A stretch of DNA of 64,000 nt from Gordonia hydrophobica NBRC 16057 (GTDB lineage: Bacteria; Actinomycetota; Actinomycetes; Mycobacteriales; Mycobacteriaceae), in NCBI RefSeq assembly GCF_001592365.1, contig NZ_BCWU01000004.1, positions 186,001 to 250,000 on the forward strand, given 5' to 3'. Under the pieces are notes generated by a model. That model was not told the origin of the DNA. It saw nothing but the letters and a program-made list of their open reading frames with translations, and searched no databases. This document shows positions 7,494 to 17,128 of the stretch, piece after piece; the first letter of the stretch is position 1, and each line of letters starts with the position of its first letter. A program made the position numbers and the translations under genes.

Positions 7494-10400
7494 TCAGCAC
7501 CAGTCTCGTGATCGGGTGCCGACCTTCAGGTCGAGCTTCTGCAGTCGGTCGGCGACCACGGTGACCGCGCCTTCCGCGTTCTGCACCTTGCCGCGGATGA
7601 GCAACGCCGACGCGGTCTGCGCCAGCTTCCGGTACCGCGCCCAGAGCCCGACCGAGCAGACGACGTTCACCATGCCGGTCTCGTCCTCGAGGTTGACGAA
7701 GGTGACACCCGAGGCTGTCGCCGGTCGTTGCCGGTGCGTCACCGCGCCTCCGACCAACACCCGGCTGCCGTCGGCCACCGACAGCAGCCGGTTCGCCGGG
7801 ACCACCCCCATCGCGTCCAGCCGAGGTCGCAGGTACTCGGTCGGGTACGACCGCGGCGAGATCCCCGTCGACAGGGCGTCGACGATCGTCAACTCCACAT
7901 CGGACATGCCCGGCAGTGTCGGCGCGGCGCGCGGCGAGGTGATGTCCAGGTGCTCGTCGCGGCGGCCCGCGGCGATCCCCGTCTCCCACAGGGCGGCTCG
8001 GCGATCCAGGCCAAGGCTCTCGAACGCACCGGCAGTCGCGAGCGATTCGAGGTGGGCGGTGGTCGCGTCGACGCGACGCGACAGGTCGGCCACCGAGGTG
8101 AAGGGGCCACCGGCCACACGCGCCGCCACGATCTTCTCGGCGGTGTCCGACGAGAGTCCGCGGACCGCGCCGAGCCCGATCCGCACGTCGAGGCGTCCCG
8201 AGTCGTTGCGTTCGAGTCCCGCGTACGAGAGGGAGCGGTTCACGTCGGGCCGCTGCACCTGCACCCCGTGGCGGCGGGCGTCGGCGACGAGCGACTGCGG
8301 CGAGTAAAACCCCATCGGCTGGGCCCGCAGCAGACCGGCACAGAACGCGGCCGGATGATGCAGCTTGAACCAGGCCGAGTAGAACACCAACGACGCGAAG
8401 CTCTGCGAATGGCTCTCCGGGAAGCCGAAGTTGGCGAACGCGGCCATCTTCTCGTAGATGCGGTCGGCCAGCGGACCGGTGATGCCGTTGGTCTCGCGCA
8501 TCCCGTCGTAGAACCGCTTCTTGAGGCGCTCCATCTTCTCCGGCGACCGCTTCGATCCCATCGCACGACGCAGCTGGTCGGCCTCGCCGCCGTCGAACCC
8601 CGCGACATCGCGCGCCAGATGCATCAACTGCTCCTGGAACAGCGGGATGCCCAGCGTGCGCCCCAACGCGGACTCCATCGACGGGTGCTCGCACGCAGGC
8701 GATTCGAGTCCATTGCGTCGTCGGATGTACGGGTGCACCGAACCGCCCTGGATCGGCCCGGGTCGAATCAGCGCGACTTCGACGACGAGGTCGTAGAAGT
8801 TGCGCGGCTTCAGTCGTGGCAGCGTCGCCATCTGTGCGCGCGACTCCACCTGGAAGACGCCGACCGAGTCGGCGCGGCAGAGCATGTCGTACACCGCGGT
8901 CTCGGTGAGGTCGAGGGCCGCGAGGTCCACATGCAGGTCGTCGTGCTCGGCGACGAGGTCGATCATGTAATGCAGCGCCGACAGCATTCCGAGGCCGAGG
9001 AGGTCGAATTTCACCAGGCCGACGGCGGCGCAGTCGTCCTTGTCCCACTGCAGGACGCTGCGGCCGGGCATCCGCGCCCACTCCGTCGGGCAGACGTCGG
9101 CGATGGGACGGTCGCAGATCACCATGCCGCCCGAATGGATGCCCAGATGTCGTGGCAGGGAGGAGATCTCGGCGGCGAGTTCGCGGACGTCATCGGGCGC
9201 GGAGTCGGGTACCTTGCTCCAGGCGTCCTGTTGGCCCGGGGCGTAGCCGAGTGCGCGCGCCATGTCGCGCACCGCCGAGCGGCCGCGGTAGGTGATCACG
9301 TTGGCCACCTGCGCACTGTGGGTGCGGCCGTGCTTGGCGTAGACGTGCTGGATGGCCTCTTCTCTGCGGTCGGACTCGATGTCGACGTCGATGTCCGGCG
9401 GGCCGTCGCGTTCGGGCGAGAGGAAGCGCTCGAAGAGCAGGTGGTTGGCAACGGGGTCGACGTTGGTGATCCCGAGTGCATAACAGACCGCCGAGTTCGC
9501 GGCACTGCCTCGCCCCTGGCACAGGATGCGGTTGTCCTTGCAGAACGTGACGATGTCGTGGACCACGAGGAAGTAACCGGGGAAGGTCAGCGTCTCGATG
9601 ATCGCCAGCTCGTGGTCGATCTGCCGGTACGCGTCCGGTCGCTGGTCGCGGGTGCCGTAACGGCCGCGCGCTCCTCGTTCGGTGAGTTCCCGCAGCCAGG
9701 AGGCCTCGGTGTGGCCGTCGGGTACGTCGAAGGGCGGTAGGTTCGGTGCGATCAGGCCCAGTGAGAACGCGCATTCCTGCGCGAAGGCGACGGCATTGTC
9801 GATGGCGTCGCGATGCGCGGGCATCAACCGCAGCATCTCGTCGCCGGTGCGCAGATGGGCTCCGCCGACGCCGGGCAGCCACCCGTCGATGGTCGTCACA
9901 TCGGTGCGGGCTCGCACCGCGGCCATGGCGGTTGCGAGCCGTCCGTTCTCAGGCGCGGCGAAGTGCGCTCCGGTGGTGGCGACCGTCGGGATGCGGTGCG
10001 ACGCCGCCAATCCGGCCAGGATGGCATTGCGTTCGTCGTCGTCCGATCCGGCGCCCGGACTCAGTTCGACGGCGACGTTGCCCGCCCCGAATCGGTCGAT
10101 CATCTCCCCGAGCGCCGCGTCGGCCGCCCGCCGGCCGCCGCGGTCGAGGGCTCGTCGTACCGCTCCCTTGCGGCAGCCGGTGAGAATGAGCCAGTGTCCG
10201 GCGGACGCGTGTTCGGTGATGGCCTCGGCGTCGTACTGCAGCAACCCCTTCTCGCCGCCGCTCATGTGGGCGTCGGCGATGACACGGGAGAGCCTGCGGT
10301 ACCCCTCGTCGCGGCGGGCCAGGACCAGCAGGTGCTCCCCCGGCGGATCGACCGCACCTGCGCGGGCGGCGTCGCGCTGCAGGGACAGTTCCGCGCCGAA

Positions 10401-10790
10401 CACCGTCGGCAGACCGAACTCGCGTGCGGCCTCGGCGAAGCGCACCACCCCGTAGAAGCCGTCGTGGTCGGTGAGTGCCAGCCCGCGCAGCCCCAGCCGC
10501 TGCGCCTCCTCGACCATGGCCTCGGGCATCGACGCGCCGTCGAGAAAGCTGTAGGCGCTGTGGGCATGCAGTTCCGCGTACGGGATCGTCGAGGTCCCGA
10601 ACTCGATATCGGCGGCCTCGTACGCGCCCCGTTTGCGCGACCACGCCGGAGAATCTCCCCCGTCGCCGACCTGCGCCCCGTTGAAGGTGGGCGGGAATGT
10701 CTCACCGGGTCGGTCGCCCCGGGCCGGCGCGCGCCCCGACAGCACCCGCTCCATCTCCGACCACGTCGGAGGCCCGTTGTTCCAGCCCAT
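7494..10790 (-). CDS. dnaE2: Error-prone DNA polymerase DnaE2
   Basis: A 1098-residue C-family polymerase used for translesion synthesis and damage-induced mutation together with ImuA' and ImuB. It has the N-terminal PHP domain (YAELHAHSAYSFLDGAS, ALTDHDGFYGVVRF), the palm acids in PPDIDVDIESDRREE, the thumb and fingers, a helix-hairpin-helix region (GLSSDTAEKIVAARV) and an OB fold near the C-terminus. The ATG at 10790 is chosen over 10808 because the upstream one lies inside the LexA box and a TATACT -10 element sits 6 nt before 10790, giving a leaderless mRNA. The gene is divergent from an acyl-CoA-reductase-like gene. Confidence 0.95.
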   Translation of the reverse strand: MGWNNGPPTWSEMERVLSGRAPARGDRPGETFPPTFNGAQVGDGGDSPAWSRKRGAYEAADIEFGTSTIPYAELHAHSAYSFLDGASMPEAMVEEAQRLGLRGLALTDHDGFYGVVRFAEAAREFGLPTVFGAELSLQRDAARAGAVDPPGEHLLVLARRDEGYRRLSRVIADAHMSGGEKGLLQYDAEAITEHASAGHWLILTGCRKGAVRRALDRGGRRAADAALGEMIDRFGAGNVAVELSPGAGSDDDERNAILAGLAASHRIPTVATTGAHFAAPENGRLATAMAAVRARTDVTTIDGWLPGVGGAHLRTGDEMLRLMPAHRDAIDNAVAFAQECAFSLGLIAPNLPPFDVPDGHTEASWLRELTERGARGRYGTRDQRPDAYRQIDHELAIIETLTFPGYFLVVHDIVTFCKDNRILCQGRGSAANSAVCYALGITNVDPVANHLLFERFLSPERDGPPDIDVDIESDRREEAIQHVYAKHGRTHSAQVANVITYRGRSAVRDMARALGYAPGQQDAWSKVPDSAPDDVRELAAEISSLPRHLGIHSGGMVICDRPIADVCPTEWARMPGRSVLQWDKDDCAAVGLVKFDLLGLGMLSALHYMIDLVAEHDDLHVDLAALDLTETAVYDMLCRADSVGVFQVESRAQMATLPRLKPRNFYDLVVEVALIRPGPIQGGSVHPYIRRRNGLESPACEHPSMESALGRTLGIPLFQEQLMHLARDVAGFDGGEADQLRRAMGSKRSPEKMERLKKRFYDGMRETNGITGPLADRIYEKMAAFANFGFPESHSQSFASLVFYSAWFKLHHPAAFCAGLLRAQPMGFYSPQSLVADARRHGVQVQRPDVNRSLSYAGLERNDSGRLDVRIGLGAVRGLSSDTAEKIVAARVAGGPFTSVADLSRRVDATTAHLESLATAGAFESLGLDRRAALWETGIAAGRRDEHLDITSPRAAPTLPGMSDVELTIVDALSTGISPRSYPTEYLRPRLDAMGVVPANRLLSVADGSRVLVGGAVTHRQRPATASGVTFVNLEDETGMVNVVCSVGLWARYRKLAQTASALLIRGKVQNAEGAVTVVADRLQKLDLKVGTRSRDWC

Positions 10791-10796
10791 TCGACG

Positions 10797-10816
10797 AGTA
10801 TAGAACATACGTTCGA
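10797..10816 (-). promoter_or_regulatory. LexA (SOS) box and -10 element of dnaE2
   Basis: TAGAACATACGTTCGA at 10801-10816 matches the actinobacterial SOS box TCGAAC-N4-GTTCGA at 11 of 12 defined positions. On the minus strand the -10 hexamer TATACT (10802-10797) overlaps its end and is followed by 6 nt and the ATG. LexA bound here would cover the promoter. Confidence 0.85.
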
Positions 10817-10951
10817 TCTATGACAGGGTCGGCGAGAGTCGAGGCGGAATCACGCCGCGAACAGGACAAAACGCGTACCTTTCGTCGATCAGAGACCCGA
10901 AACCGGCGCCAAATCATTCAGGTCTGTCTGTATCTGTGCGATTCTGACTCG

Positions 10952-12871
10952 GTGACGTGCTACTTCGTGACCGGCGGAAGCGGCTTCATCGGCCGTCGAG
11001 TCGTGGAGCGACTCTTGGCCCGCGACGATTCTTCGCGGGTCCATGTCCTCGTGCGCCCCGGCACGCTGCCGCGATTCGCGAGTCTGATGGAGCAGGTCAG
11101 CGGTCACGATCGCATCATCACCGTGGTCGGCGACATCACCCAGGACGGCCTCGGACTGCGGGGCAGCGAACTCGGCCCCATCGACCACGTCATCCACTTG
11201 GCCGCCCTTCATGACGTGAGCGCCGACGACGCCGAGCAGCGGGAGGTGAACGTCGAGGGCACTCGACGCGTCGCCGAATTCGCGGTCGACCACGGCGCGA
11301 TGCTGCATCACCTGTCGTCACTGGCCGTTGCCGGCGATCACGACGGCGACTTCACCGAGAACGATTTCGACCTGGGTCAGGGCTTCCCGACGGGCTGTCA
11401 TCGGACCAAGTTCGACGCCGAGCGCGTCGTCCGCGAGACAGCGGGCCTGCGGTGGCGCATCTACCGGCCCGGCGCCGTCGTCGGCGACTCGGTCACCGGA
11501 GCCACGTCGAAGGCGGACGGCCCGTACTTGTTCTTCGGGCACCTCACGCAGTTGGGTCAGTTGCCGTCGTTCCTGCCGTTGCCGATGCCCGACTTCGGCC
11601 GGCTCAATCTGGTGCCCGTCGATTTCGCAGCGGAGGCCATCGTCGCCCTCGCCGAGTCGCAGCCCGGGCGGAGCGGACTGGTCTTCCATCTGGCCGACCC
11701 CGACGCCTGCACCAGCATCGACCTCTTCAACGCGATCTCTCCCGCCTTCGACGGCCCGCGCGGCTTCCCCGCCGTCCCGTCGACTCTCGTGCGCCCGGCG
11801 CTGGTCCTCAGCGGACGCAGCCCGTTTCGCTCGGGGCGCGATCTCGTCGCCGAACAGGCGGGGATTCCGCCGGCCGCACTCGATGCCGCCGCCACTCCCG
11901 TCATCGTGCGCAGCACAGACACCATCGCTCAGCTCGACGCCCTCGGCATCCGACTGCCGCAGCTCGACGACTACGCGCCCCGGCTGTGGCGTTACTGGTT
12001 CGAGCACCTCGATCCCGCGCGCCACCGCCGCGATGATCCCCGCGGCCCCCTGGTCGGCAAGCACATCCTGATCACCGGGGCATCGTCCGGAATCGGCCGT
12101 GCGACGGCCCGCATGTGCGTCCGACGCGGCGCCACCGTCTTCCTCGTCGCGCGCGACGCGGACCGCCTCGTCGAGACTGCCGCCGAGCTCGAGGCCGAGG
12201 TCCCCAAGCCCGGGCTTCCGTTGGGACGCGCCTATGCCTACCCGGCAGATATCAGCGACGAGTCCGCCGTCCAGACGCTGGTGAAATCGGTGCTCTCCGA
12301 ACACGATCACGTCGACATCCTGGTGAACAACGCCGGCCGGTCGATCCGGCGCGCGACCGCCAACGCCGTCGACCGCTCGCACGACTACCACCGGACCATG
12401 GCGGTCAACTACTTCGGAGCCGTCTACCTGACCCTCGCCCTGCTGCCCCACATGACGGCACGACAGTCCGGTCACATCGTCAACGTCTCCTCGATCGAGG
12501 TCCTCAGCCGTGCACCGCGGTTCGGCGCGTACGCCGCGTCGAAGGCCGCGCTCGAGGCGTTCAGCGATGCGACCAGCGCCGAGACCCTGTCCGACCATGT
12601 CACGTTCAGCAATGTGCGCATCCCGCTGACGCGCACCCGAATGATCGTGCCGACCAACGCCTACGACACCGTCCGCGGCATCTGGAGCGTCGACAAGGCG
12701 TCGACTCGCGTACTGCACGCGATGATCGAGCGGCCTCAGCGCGTTACCACACTGCTCGGCGATCTGATCGACTTCGGGCATCACGCCGCACCTCGACTCA
12801 CCAACCGCCTGCTGCATCAGGACTTCCTGATGCACGCGGAATCGGACGCCGCCCTCGGTCGAGGCGACTAG
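10952..12871 (+). CDS. Two-domain SDR, fatty acyl-CoA reductase AcrA1-like
   Basis: A 639-residue fusion of two Rossmann reductases like mycobacterial AcrA1 (Rv3391), which is associated with reducing long-chain acyl-CoA for wax or lipid synthesis. The N-terminal extended SDR has VTGGSGFIGRRVVE. The C-terminal classical SDR from about residue 370 has ITGASSGIGRA, NNAGRSIRRATAN and the active site YAASK near residue 527. In the N-terminal domain, the site normally YxxxK reads CHRTK, so the catalytic Tyr is Cys at about residue 149. GTG at 10952 has GATTCT 6 nt upstream and may be leaderless. It neighbours dnaE2 and imuAB much as Rv3391 neighbours Rv3394c-Rv3395c. Confidence 0.85.
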   Translation: MTCYFVTGGSGFIGRRVVERLLARDDSSRVHVLVRPGTLPRFASLMEQVSGHDRIITVVGDITQDGLGLRGSELGPIDHVIHLAALHDVSADDAEQREVNVEGTRRVAEFAVDHGAMLHHLSSLAVAGDHDGDFTENDFDLGQGFPTGCHRTKFDAERVVRETAGLRWRIYRPGAVVGDSVTGATSKADGPYLFFGHLTQLGQLPSFLPLPMPDFGRLNLVPVDFAAEAIVALAESQPGRSGLVFHLADPDACTSIDLFNAISPAFDGPRGFPAVPSTLVRPALVLSGRSPFRSGRDLVAEQAGIPPAALDAAATPVIVRSTDTIAQLDALGIRLPQLDDYAPRLWRYWFEHLDPARHRRDDPRGPLVGKHILITGASSGIGRATARMCVRRGATVFLVARDADRLVETAAELEAEVPKPGLPLGRAYAYPADISDESAVQTLVKSVLSEHDHVDILVNNAGRSIRRATANAVDRSHDYHRTMAVNYFGAVYLTLALLPHMTARQSGHIVNVSSIEVLSRAPRFGAYAASKAALEAFSDATSAETLSDHVTFSNVRIPLTRTRMIVPTNAYDTVRGIWSVDKASTRVLHAMIERPQRVTTLLGDLIDFGHHAAPRLTNRLLHQDFLMHAESDAALGRGD

Positions 12872-12884
12872 CCACCATCACCGC

Positions 12885-13946
12885 ATGCCCGATACTCCGT
12901 ACCTGTTCGTCGACGTCGACCGACTCGAGCGGAACCTGCAGTCCCTGGCGCGGTGGGCCGCTGAGCACGACGTCGTGCTCCGTCCGCACGCCAAGACGCA
13001 CAAGTGCGCGCAGATCGCGCAGCGACAACTCGCCGTCGGAGCGGTCGGACTGACCGTGGCGACGATCGGCGAGGCGGAGGCGTTCGCCGACGCCGGGGTG
13101 ACCGATCTGTTCATCGCCTACCCACTGTGGTTGTCCGGGGGCAAGGCTCACCGACTTCGCGACCTCGCCGATCGGGTCACGATGTCCGTGGGCGTCGACT
13201 CCATCGGCGGTGCCCGACGACTCGCCGAAGGATTGGCCGGGGCACCGGTTCAGGTCCTGGCGGAGGTCGATTCGGGCATGCACCGCAGCGGGGTCGACGC
13301 CGATCACGTCGCCGAGATCGCGATCGCCGCGCGCGACGCCGGACTCGACGTCGCGGGAGTGTTCACCTTCCCCGGTCACGGCTACGGCCCCGGAACAGCT
13401 CGCGACGCCGCCGCACAGGAGGCCGCCGCACTGTCCGCGGCGTCGAAGGCGCTGCGCGATCACGGTTTCGACGCTCCGGTCGTCAGCGGCGGTTCCACGC
13501 CGACGGTCCGCCTCGCCGATCCCGGCGTCGTCACCGAACTCCGTCCCGGCGTTTATGCGTTCTACGACGCACAGCAGGTGGAGCTCGGCAGCGCGAGCGT
13601 CGAGGACGTCGCCCTGACCGCCGTCGCCACCGTCGTCAGCGTCTCCGGCGAACGGATCGTGCTCGACGCGGGAAGCAAGATCCTTGGAGCCGATCGTCCC
13701 GCCTGGACCACCGGTTTCGGACGACTGGCCGACCATCTCGACGCGCGAATCGTCTCCTTGTCCGAGCATCACGCGGTCGTCGACTTTCTCGCCGGCAGCC
13801 GGACCCCGGAGTTGGGCGATGTGGTCCGCGTGATCCCCAATCACGTGTGCTCGGCGGTGAATCTCGTCGACGAACTGTATGCGGGAACCACGCCGGGCGA
13901 CGATACGGAACCGTGGCCGGTGATCGCCCGCGGTGCGAACGCCTGA
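12885..13946 (+). CDS. D-threonine aldolase / D-serine dehydratase-like PLP enzyme
   Basis: A 353-residue fold-type III PLP enzyme with an alanine-racemase-like N-terminal barrel. RPHAKTHKCAQIA holds the PLP lysine (about K37). EVDSGMHRSGV, TFPGHGYG and VSGGSTPTV shape the cofactor site. IPNHVCSAVNL near the C-terminus provides the His and Cys metal ligands seen in D-threonine aldolase and metal-dependent D-serine dehydratase. It probably acts on a D-hydroxy amino acid, but aldol cleavage and dehydration cannot be told apart from sequence. It follows the AcrA1-like gene by 13 bp and is probably co-transcribed; it converges on imuB. Confidence 0.85.
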   Translation: MPDTPYLFVDVDRLERNLQSLARWAAEHDVVLRPHAKTHKCAQIAQRQLAVGAVGLTVATIGEAEAFADAGVTDLFIAYPLWLSGGKAHRLRDLADRVTMSVGVDSIGGARRLAEGLAGAPVQVLAEVDSGMHRSGVDADHVAEIAIAARDAGLDVAGVFTFPGHGYGPGTARDAAAQEAAALSAASKALRDHGFDAPVVSGGSTPTVRLADPGVVTELRPGVYAFYDAQQVELGSASVEDVALTAVATVVSVSGERIVLDAGSKILGADRPAWTTGFGRLADHLDARIVSLSEHHAVVDFLAGSRTPELGDVVRVIPNHVCSAVNLVDELYAGTTPGDDTEPWPVIARGANA

Positions 13947-13967
13947 CGACCACCGAGCATCCCGGTC

Positions 13968-15548
13968 TCACTCGTAGATCCCTTCAACGATCCACGTCTC
14001 CTCCCGGAGGCAGAGCAACAGGGCTCGCGCATCCTCGGTCAGCACCTGCGCGCGAGCCGCCTCCGCTCCGAAAAGCCACGGTCCTGCCCACCACTGCACG
14101 CGGTATCGTCGCGCGCCCACCCGCACTGCGGCCGGCGGCGCACTGAACGCACCCCGCACACTCACCGTGACCGGCGCACCCTCCGCATCGGTCACCTCGA
14201 CCTCGGTCCGCGTCAACAACGACGGCGACGGCCTCGCCAGTCGGTCCGGCCAGGCGGCCGCCGGATCGCGCGGTGGCTGCGGTGCATCGCCGAACGCCAC
14301 CAGCGCCACCTGTTCGGCGGGCCCGCGACCCCCGCTGCGCACCGGCACCCGCACCGACTCGCCGCCCAGCAGACCCTGGACTCGCACCAGCGCACGCCGC
14401 GCCCCGTCTCCGAGTCCGCCTGCGACGTCGTCGGGCAGTCCGGGACCGGAGAGCACATGCTGCAACGCACCGGGGTTCACCACCTCCACCGGTTCCAGCA
14501 TCAGTCGCACGACCGGCGAGTCCGGTGCCTCGCCCCCGGCGGCGCTTCCGGTCAGCCACCCTTCCAGTTGCCATCGGATGCGGTCGGCCGTCGCCTCCGG
14601 CGTCAGCGGTTCCGCGCACCGCCAGGTGCGCGAGTGCCGCTGCCCGCGCTCGGTGAACGCGTGGACGGTCAGCCGGGTGCAGGCCAGCGCGGCCGACGAC
14701 AGTCGCTCGTGCAGTTCCTGCGCCATCCGTCGCCCCAGGAACGCGGCGGCGTCGATCCTCTCGATCGGTGGATCGCAGACGTGTTCCACGTGCAGGTCCG
14801 TCGGGATCGGGGCTCGACTCGGACGTCGCCCCGGCAACCCCCGCGCCAGTCGGTGCGCAGTGATGCCGTCGCTGGAGAACCGTGAAGCGACGTCCGCGGG
14901 GTCCAGTGCGGCGAAATCTCCCAGAGTCCGGATCCCCAATCGCCACAGCAGATCCACCAACCCCTCCCGTCCCGGGCCGCTCAACGCCGATTCCACGATC
15001 AGATCGGACACCGGACGGCCCGCGAGATACGCGGCGTCCGACCCCGCAGGCACCGTCTGCCCCGACCGCGCCGCGAGTACGGCGGTGTACAACTCGTCGG
15101 CCACTCCTGCGCACACCGTCACCCCGCCCACCTGGGCGACGACGTCGGTCAGGCGTTCGGCCAGGTGCCCTTCGCCGCCGAAGAAGCGCGCCGCGCGGTC
15201 GGCTGCCACCACCAGCAGTCCCGGGCGCAGCACCTCGGTCATCGGAACCACACCGGTCACCGCGGTGACGACCGGCTCGAACAACCTGCCGTCGCGCACC
15301 GGGTCGTCATCATGCACTGACAATCCCGGACACAGCGACTGCGCCTGCCGCTTCTTCATCCCCCGCCGCACACCGTCGGCCCGCGCCGAGTGCGAGCACG
15401 CCTGGATCCGTCCCGCCCGCAGCACTGCCACCGGGTCGCTCGGCGACAGTCCCGCCGCCGTTGCCGCCGCCGTCGTCGGCCAGTCCGGGCACCACAGCGC
15501 CAGTACCCGTCGCCGCTCGCCCTGCCGCTCGTCGATCGGCGCGGTCAA
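13968..15548 (-). CDS. imuB: Y-family polymerase-like mutasome protein ImuB
   Basis: A 526-residue homologue of mycobacterial ImuB (Rv3394c), a hub protein that links DnaE2 and ImuA' to the sliding clamp. It has the Y-family layout, but the N-terminus reads RRVLALWCPDWPTTAAA where active enzymes have catalytic acids, consistent with no polymerase activity. The stretch EQVALVAFGD at about residue 415-425 lies where a clamp-binding peptide is expected. The start is TTG at 15548, inside a 4-base TTGA overlap with the imuA' stop, implying coupled translation. The promoter lies upstream of imuA' and carries a LexA box. Confidence 0.92.
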   Translation of the reverse strand: MTAPIDERQGERRRVLALWCPDWPTTAAATAAGLSPSDPVAVLRAGRIQACSHSARADGVRRGMKKRQAQSLCPGLSVHDDDPVRDGRLFEPVVTAVTGVVPMTEVLRPGLLVVAADRAARFFGGEGHLAERLTDVVAQVGGVTVCAGVADELYTAVLAARSGQTVPAGSDAAYLAGRPVSDLIVESALSGPGREGLVDLLWRLGIRTLGDFAALDPADVASRFSSDGITAHRLARGLPGRRPSRAPIPTDLHVEHVCDPPIERIDAAAFLGRRMAQELHERLSSAALACTRLTVHAFTERGQRHSRTWRCAEPLTPEATADRIRWQLEGWLTGSAAGGEAPDSPVVRLMLEPVEVVNPGALQHVLSGPGLPDDVAGGLGDGARRALVRVQGLLGGESVRVPVRSGGRGPAEQVALVAFGDAPQPPRDPAAAWPDRLARPSPSLLTRTEVEVTDAEGAPVTVSVRGAFSAPPAAVRVGARRYRVQWWAGPWLFGAEAARAQVLTEDARALLLCLREETWIVEGIYE

Positions 15549-16321
15549 TTCGCCACCGCCAAGGAGGGACGGGCCGAGGCAGTGTCCACGCCGCCGGCCC
15601 CGACCTCTTCCGCCCGGACCAAATGCATCACTCCGTCCTCACCCAACCCCGGCACCACGAGGTCGAACTCCTCACTCACCGGCCGCGCTCCCGGCGCCGA
15701 CACCTGGACGTCGACCCGGAATCCGCCGATCCGGCCGTACCCGCTGCGCCGCAACGGCAGATGCCGGTACTCCCGGACTTCGCCGCGCACCCGCGTGGCG
15801 GTTCCCGGCCAATCACCGAGCACCATCAACGTCGACGACTGCTTCCGCGCACGACCACCCAGCACGCGTGCCCGCGCCGGTGTCACCGACGCGCCTGTCG
15901 GCCCCAGGCGGTCTTCGAATCCCAACACCACCAGGTCGATACCGTCGAGCAGCACCGCCGCCACCTCCAGACGATCGACGCCCGGTTCGGTCACCACCGC
16001 GATCCGGCTCAGGTCTGCCCCCATCTCCACGGCAGCCGCCAGGTTGAGCCGCGGCAACCCCACCAGCGCCACCGTCGCCCCTGCACGGCTGGCTTCGGCG
16101 ATGATCGACATCGGGATCACCGACGCACCCACGACAGCGGTCACCGTGCCACGCGGCAGTCCCCGCTTCGAGAACAGCGGCGCCAGCACCTCCGGCACCG
16201 TCACCACTCCGGCCGACAGCACTCCCGACGCCGTGCCCGCGAGCGCACCCGTCTCACCCGACAGTCGGCTCAGCCGTCGGCGTAGATCTTCGAGTTCGCC
16301 GGACTTCTCCGCTGCACCCAT
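15545..16321 (-). CDS. imuA': Mutasome accessory protein ImuA'
   Basis: A 258-residue RecA-like protein corresponding to Rv3395c. It is the first gene of the SOS pair imuA'-imuB and is required with DnaE2 for damage-induced mutation. The N-terminus has an SGELEDLRRRLSRL helix, and the core contains VTAVVGASVIPMSIIAEASRAGATVALVG, a degenerate P-loop region. ATG at 16321 follows GAGGGGAAG. In-frame starts further upstream would run through the promoter and LexA box and are rejected. Confidence 0.88.
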   Translation of the reverse strand: MGAAEKSGELEDLRRRLSRLSGETGALAGTASGVLSAGVVTVPEVLAPLFSKRGLPRGTVTAVVGASVIPMSIIAEASRAGATVALVGLPRLNLAAAVEMGADLSRIAVVTEPGVDRLEVAAVLLDGIDLVVLGFEDRLGPTGASVTPARARVLGGRARKQSSTLMVLGDWPGTATRVRGEVREYRHLPLRRSGYGRIGGFRVDVQVSAPGARPVSEEFDLVVPGLGEDGVMHLVRAEEVGAGGVDTASARPSLAVAN

Positions 16322-16401
16322 GACGCTTCCCCTCGTCGTGTCGGACTCGTGGTCCAACGCCCTGCTGACTCGCTCGCCACGGCCGGGAAGAAGCCGCTCA
16401 A

Positions 16402-16446
16402 TCGAACTTGAGTTCGATGGTAGAACCACCCTCTGACAACAGTCAA
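16402..16446 (-). promoter_or_regulatory. SOS promoter of imuA'-imuB with perfect LexA box
   Basis: Minus-strand -35 TTGACT (16446-16441), an 18-nt spacer and -10 TACCAT (16422-16417) are followed at once by TCGAACTTGAGTTCGA (16402-16417), a perfect match to the TCGAAC-N4-GTTCGA consensus. LexA would sit on the -10 element and the transcription start. Confidence 0.9.
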
Positions 16447-16528
16447 CGGACCAGGAAACCCCCACCTCAGGGGTGCTTCTGCGCCTCCGCAGTCACATCC
16501 TCACCACAGTCGACCGAGACCCATGCAC

Positions 16529-16534
16529 TACCAT
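16529..16534 (+). promoter_or_regulatory. -10 element for the Rv3395A-like membrane gene
   Basis: TACCAT lies 7 nt before ATG 16542, with no ribosome-binding site. This is the leaderless pattern. Confidence 0.45.
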
Positions 16535-16541
16535 TCGGCCC

Positions 16542-17102
16542 ATGCATTCCCGTGCGCTTCCCTTCGCGGTGATCGCGGCCGCGGTCACCGCGATCGCCGT
16601 CACCGCACTCCCCTGGTTCAACCTGAAGAAGATCGGCCTCGACATCTCCTGGAACGGTCTCGGCATCGCCAGCGATCCCTACCTCGACCTGGCTCCGCAC
16701 GGGCGCGGATGGTTGATCGTCGCCGCCTGCGTCCTCGCCGGACTCACCGGACTGGTGGCCCTGATGCCCGCACCCGCAGCCAAGCCCCTGGCGCGGATGA
16801 TGGCCGGAGCCTCCGCGATCGGCGCGGGCCTCGCCGCCCTCGTCCCCATCGCGATCTGGATCTGGCCGTCCTGGTACTTCGGCACCGTCCACGACCACCT
16901 CAAACTCCCTGACGACAGCCCGATCGGGGTCAGCAAACTGATCCTCAGCACGCTGATCGTCATCCTGCTGCTCCTCGCGGGCCTCTGCGCCGGACTGTAT
17001 GTGGAGCGCAGCGAGAACCTCCCGCTGCGGACGTCCAGCCAAGGCCGGTCGAGTGCGTCGCGCACCCCACGCCGATCGAATTCGTCGCCGCGAACCAAGT
17101 GA
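16542..17102 (+). CDS. Membrane protein in the position of Rv3395A
   Basis: A 186-residue protein with four predicted membrane helices (about residues 5-25, 58-80, 92-115 and 140-165), a polar loop containing LKKIGLDISWNG, and a basic Ser/Arg-rich C-terminal tail. I do not know its function. It is divergent from imuA', the same place where M. tuberculosis has the membrane protein Rv3395A. ATG 16542 is preferred because a -10 element stands 7 nt upstream; the longer frame upstream has no such support. Confidence 0.75.
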   Translation: MHSRALPFAVIAAAVTAIAVTALPWFNLKKIGLDISWNGLGIASDPYLDLAPHGRGWLIVAACVLAGLTGLVALMPAPAAKPLARMMAGASAIGAGLAALVPIAIWIWPSWYFGTVHDHLKLPDDSPIGVSKLILSTLIVILLLLAGLCAGLYVERSENLPLRTSSQGRSSASRTPRRSNSSPRTK

Positions 17103-17128
17103 GCACTCGACCCACCTGAGCGCACGCA

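Noticed and set aside
10806..10808. ATG 10808 as the dnaE2 start
   Set aside because: It lies inside the LexA box and upstream of the predicted transcription start.
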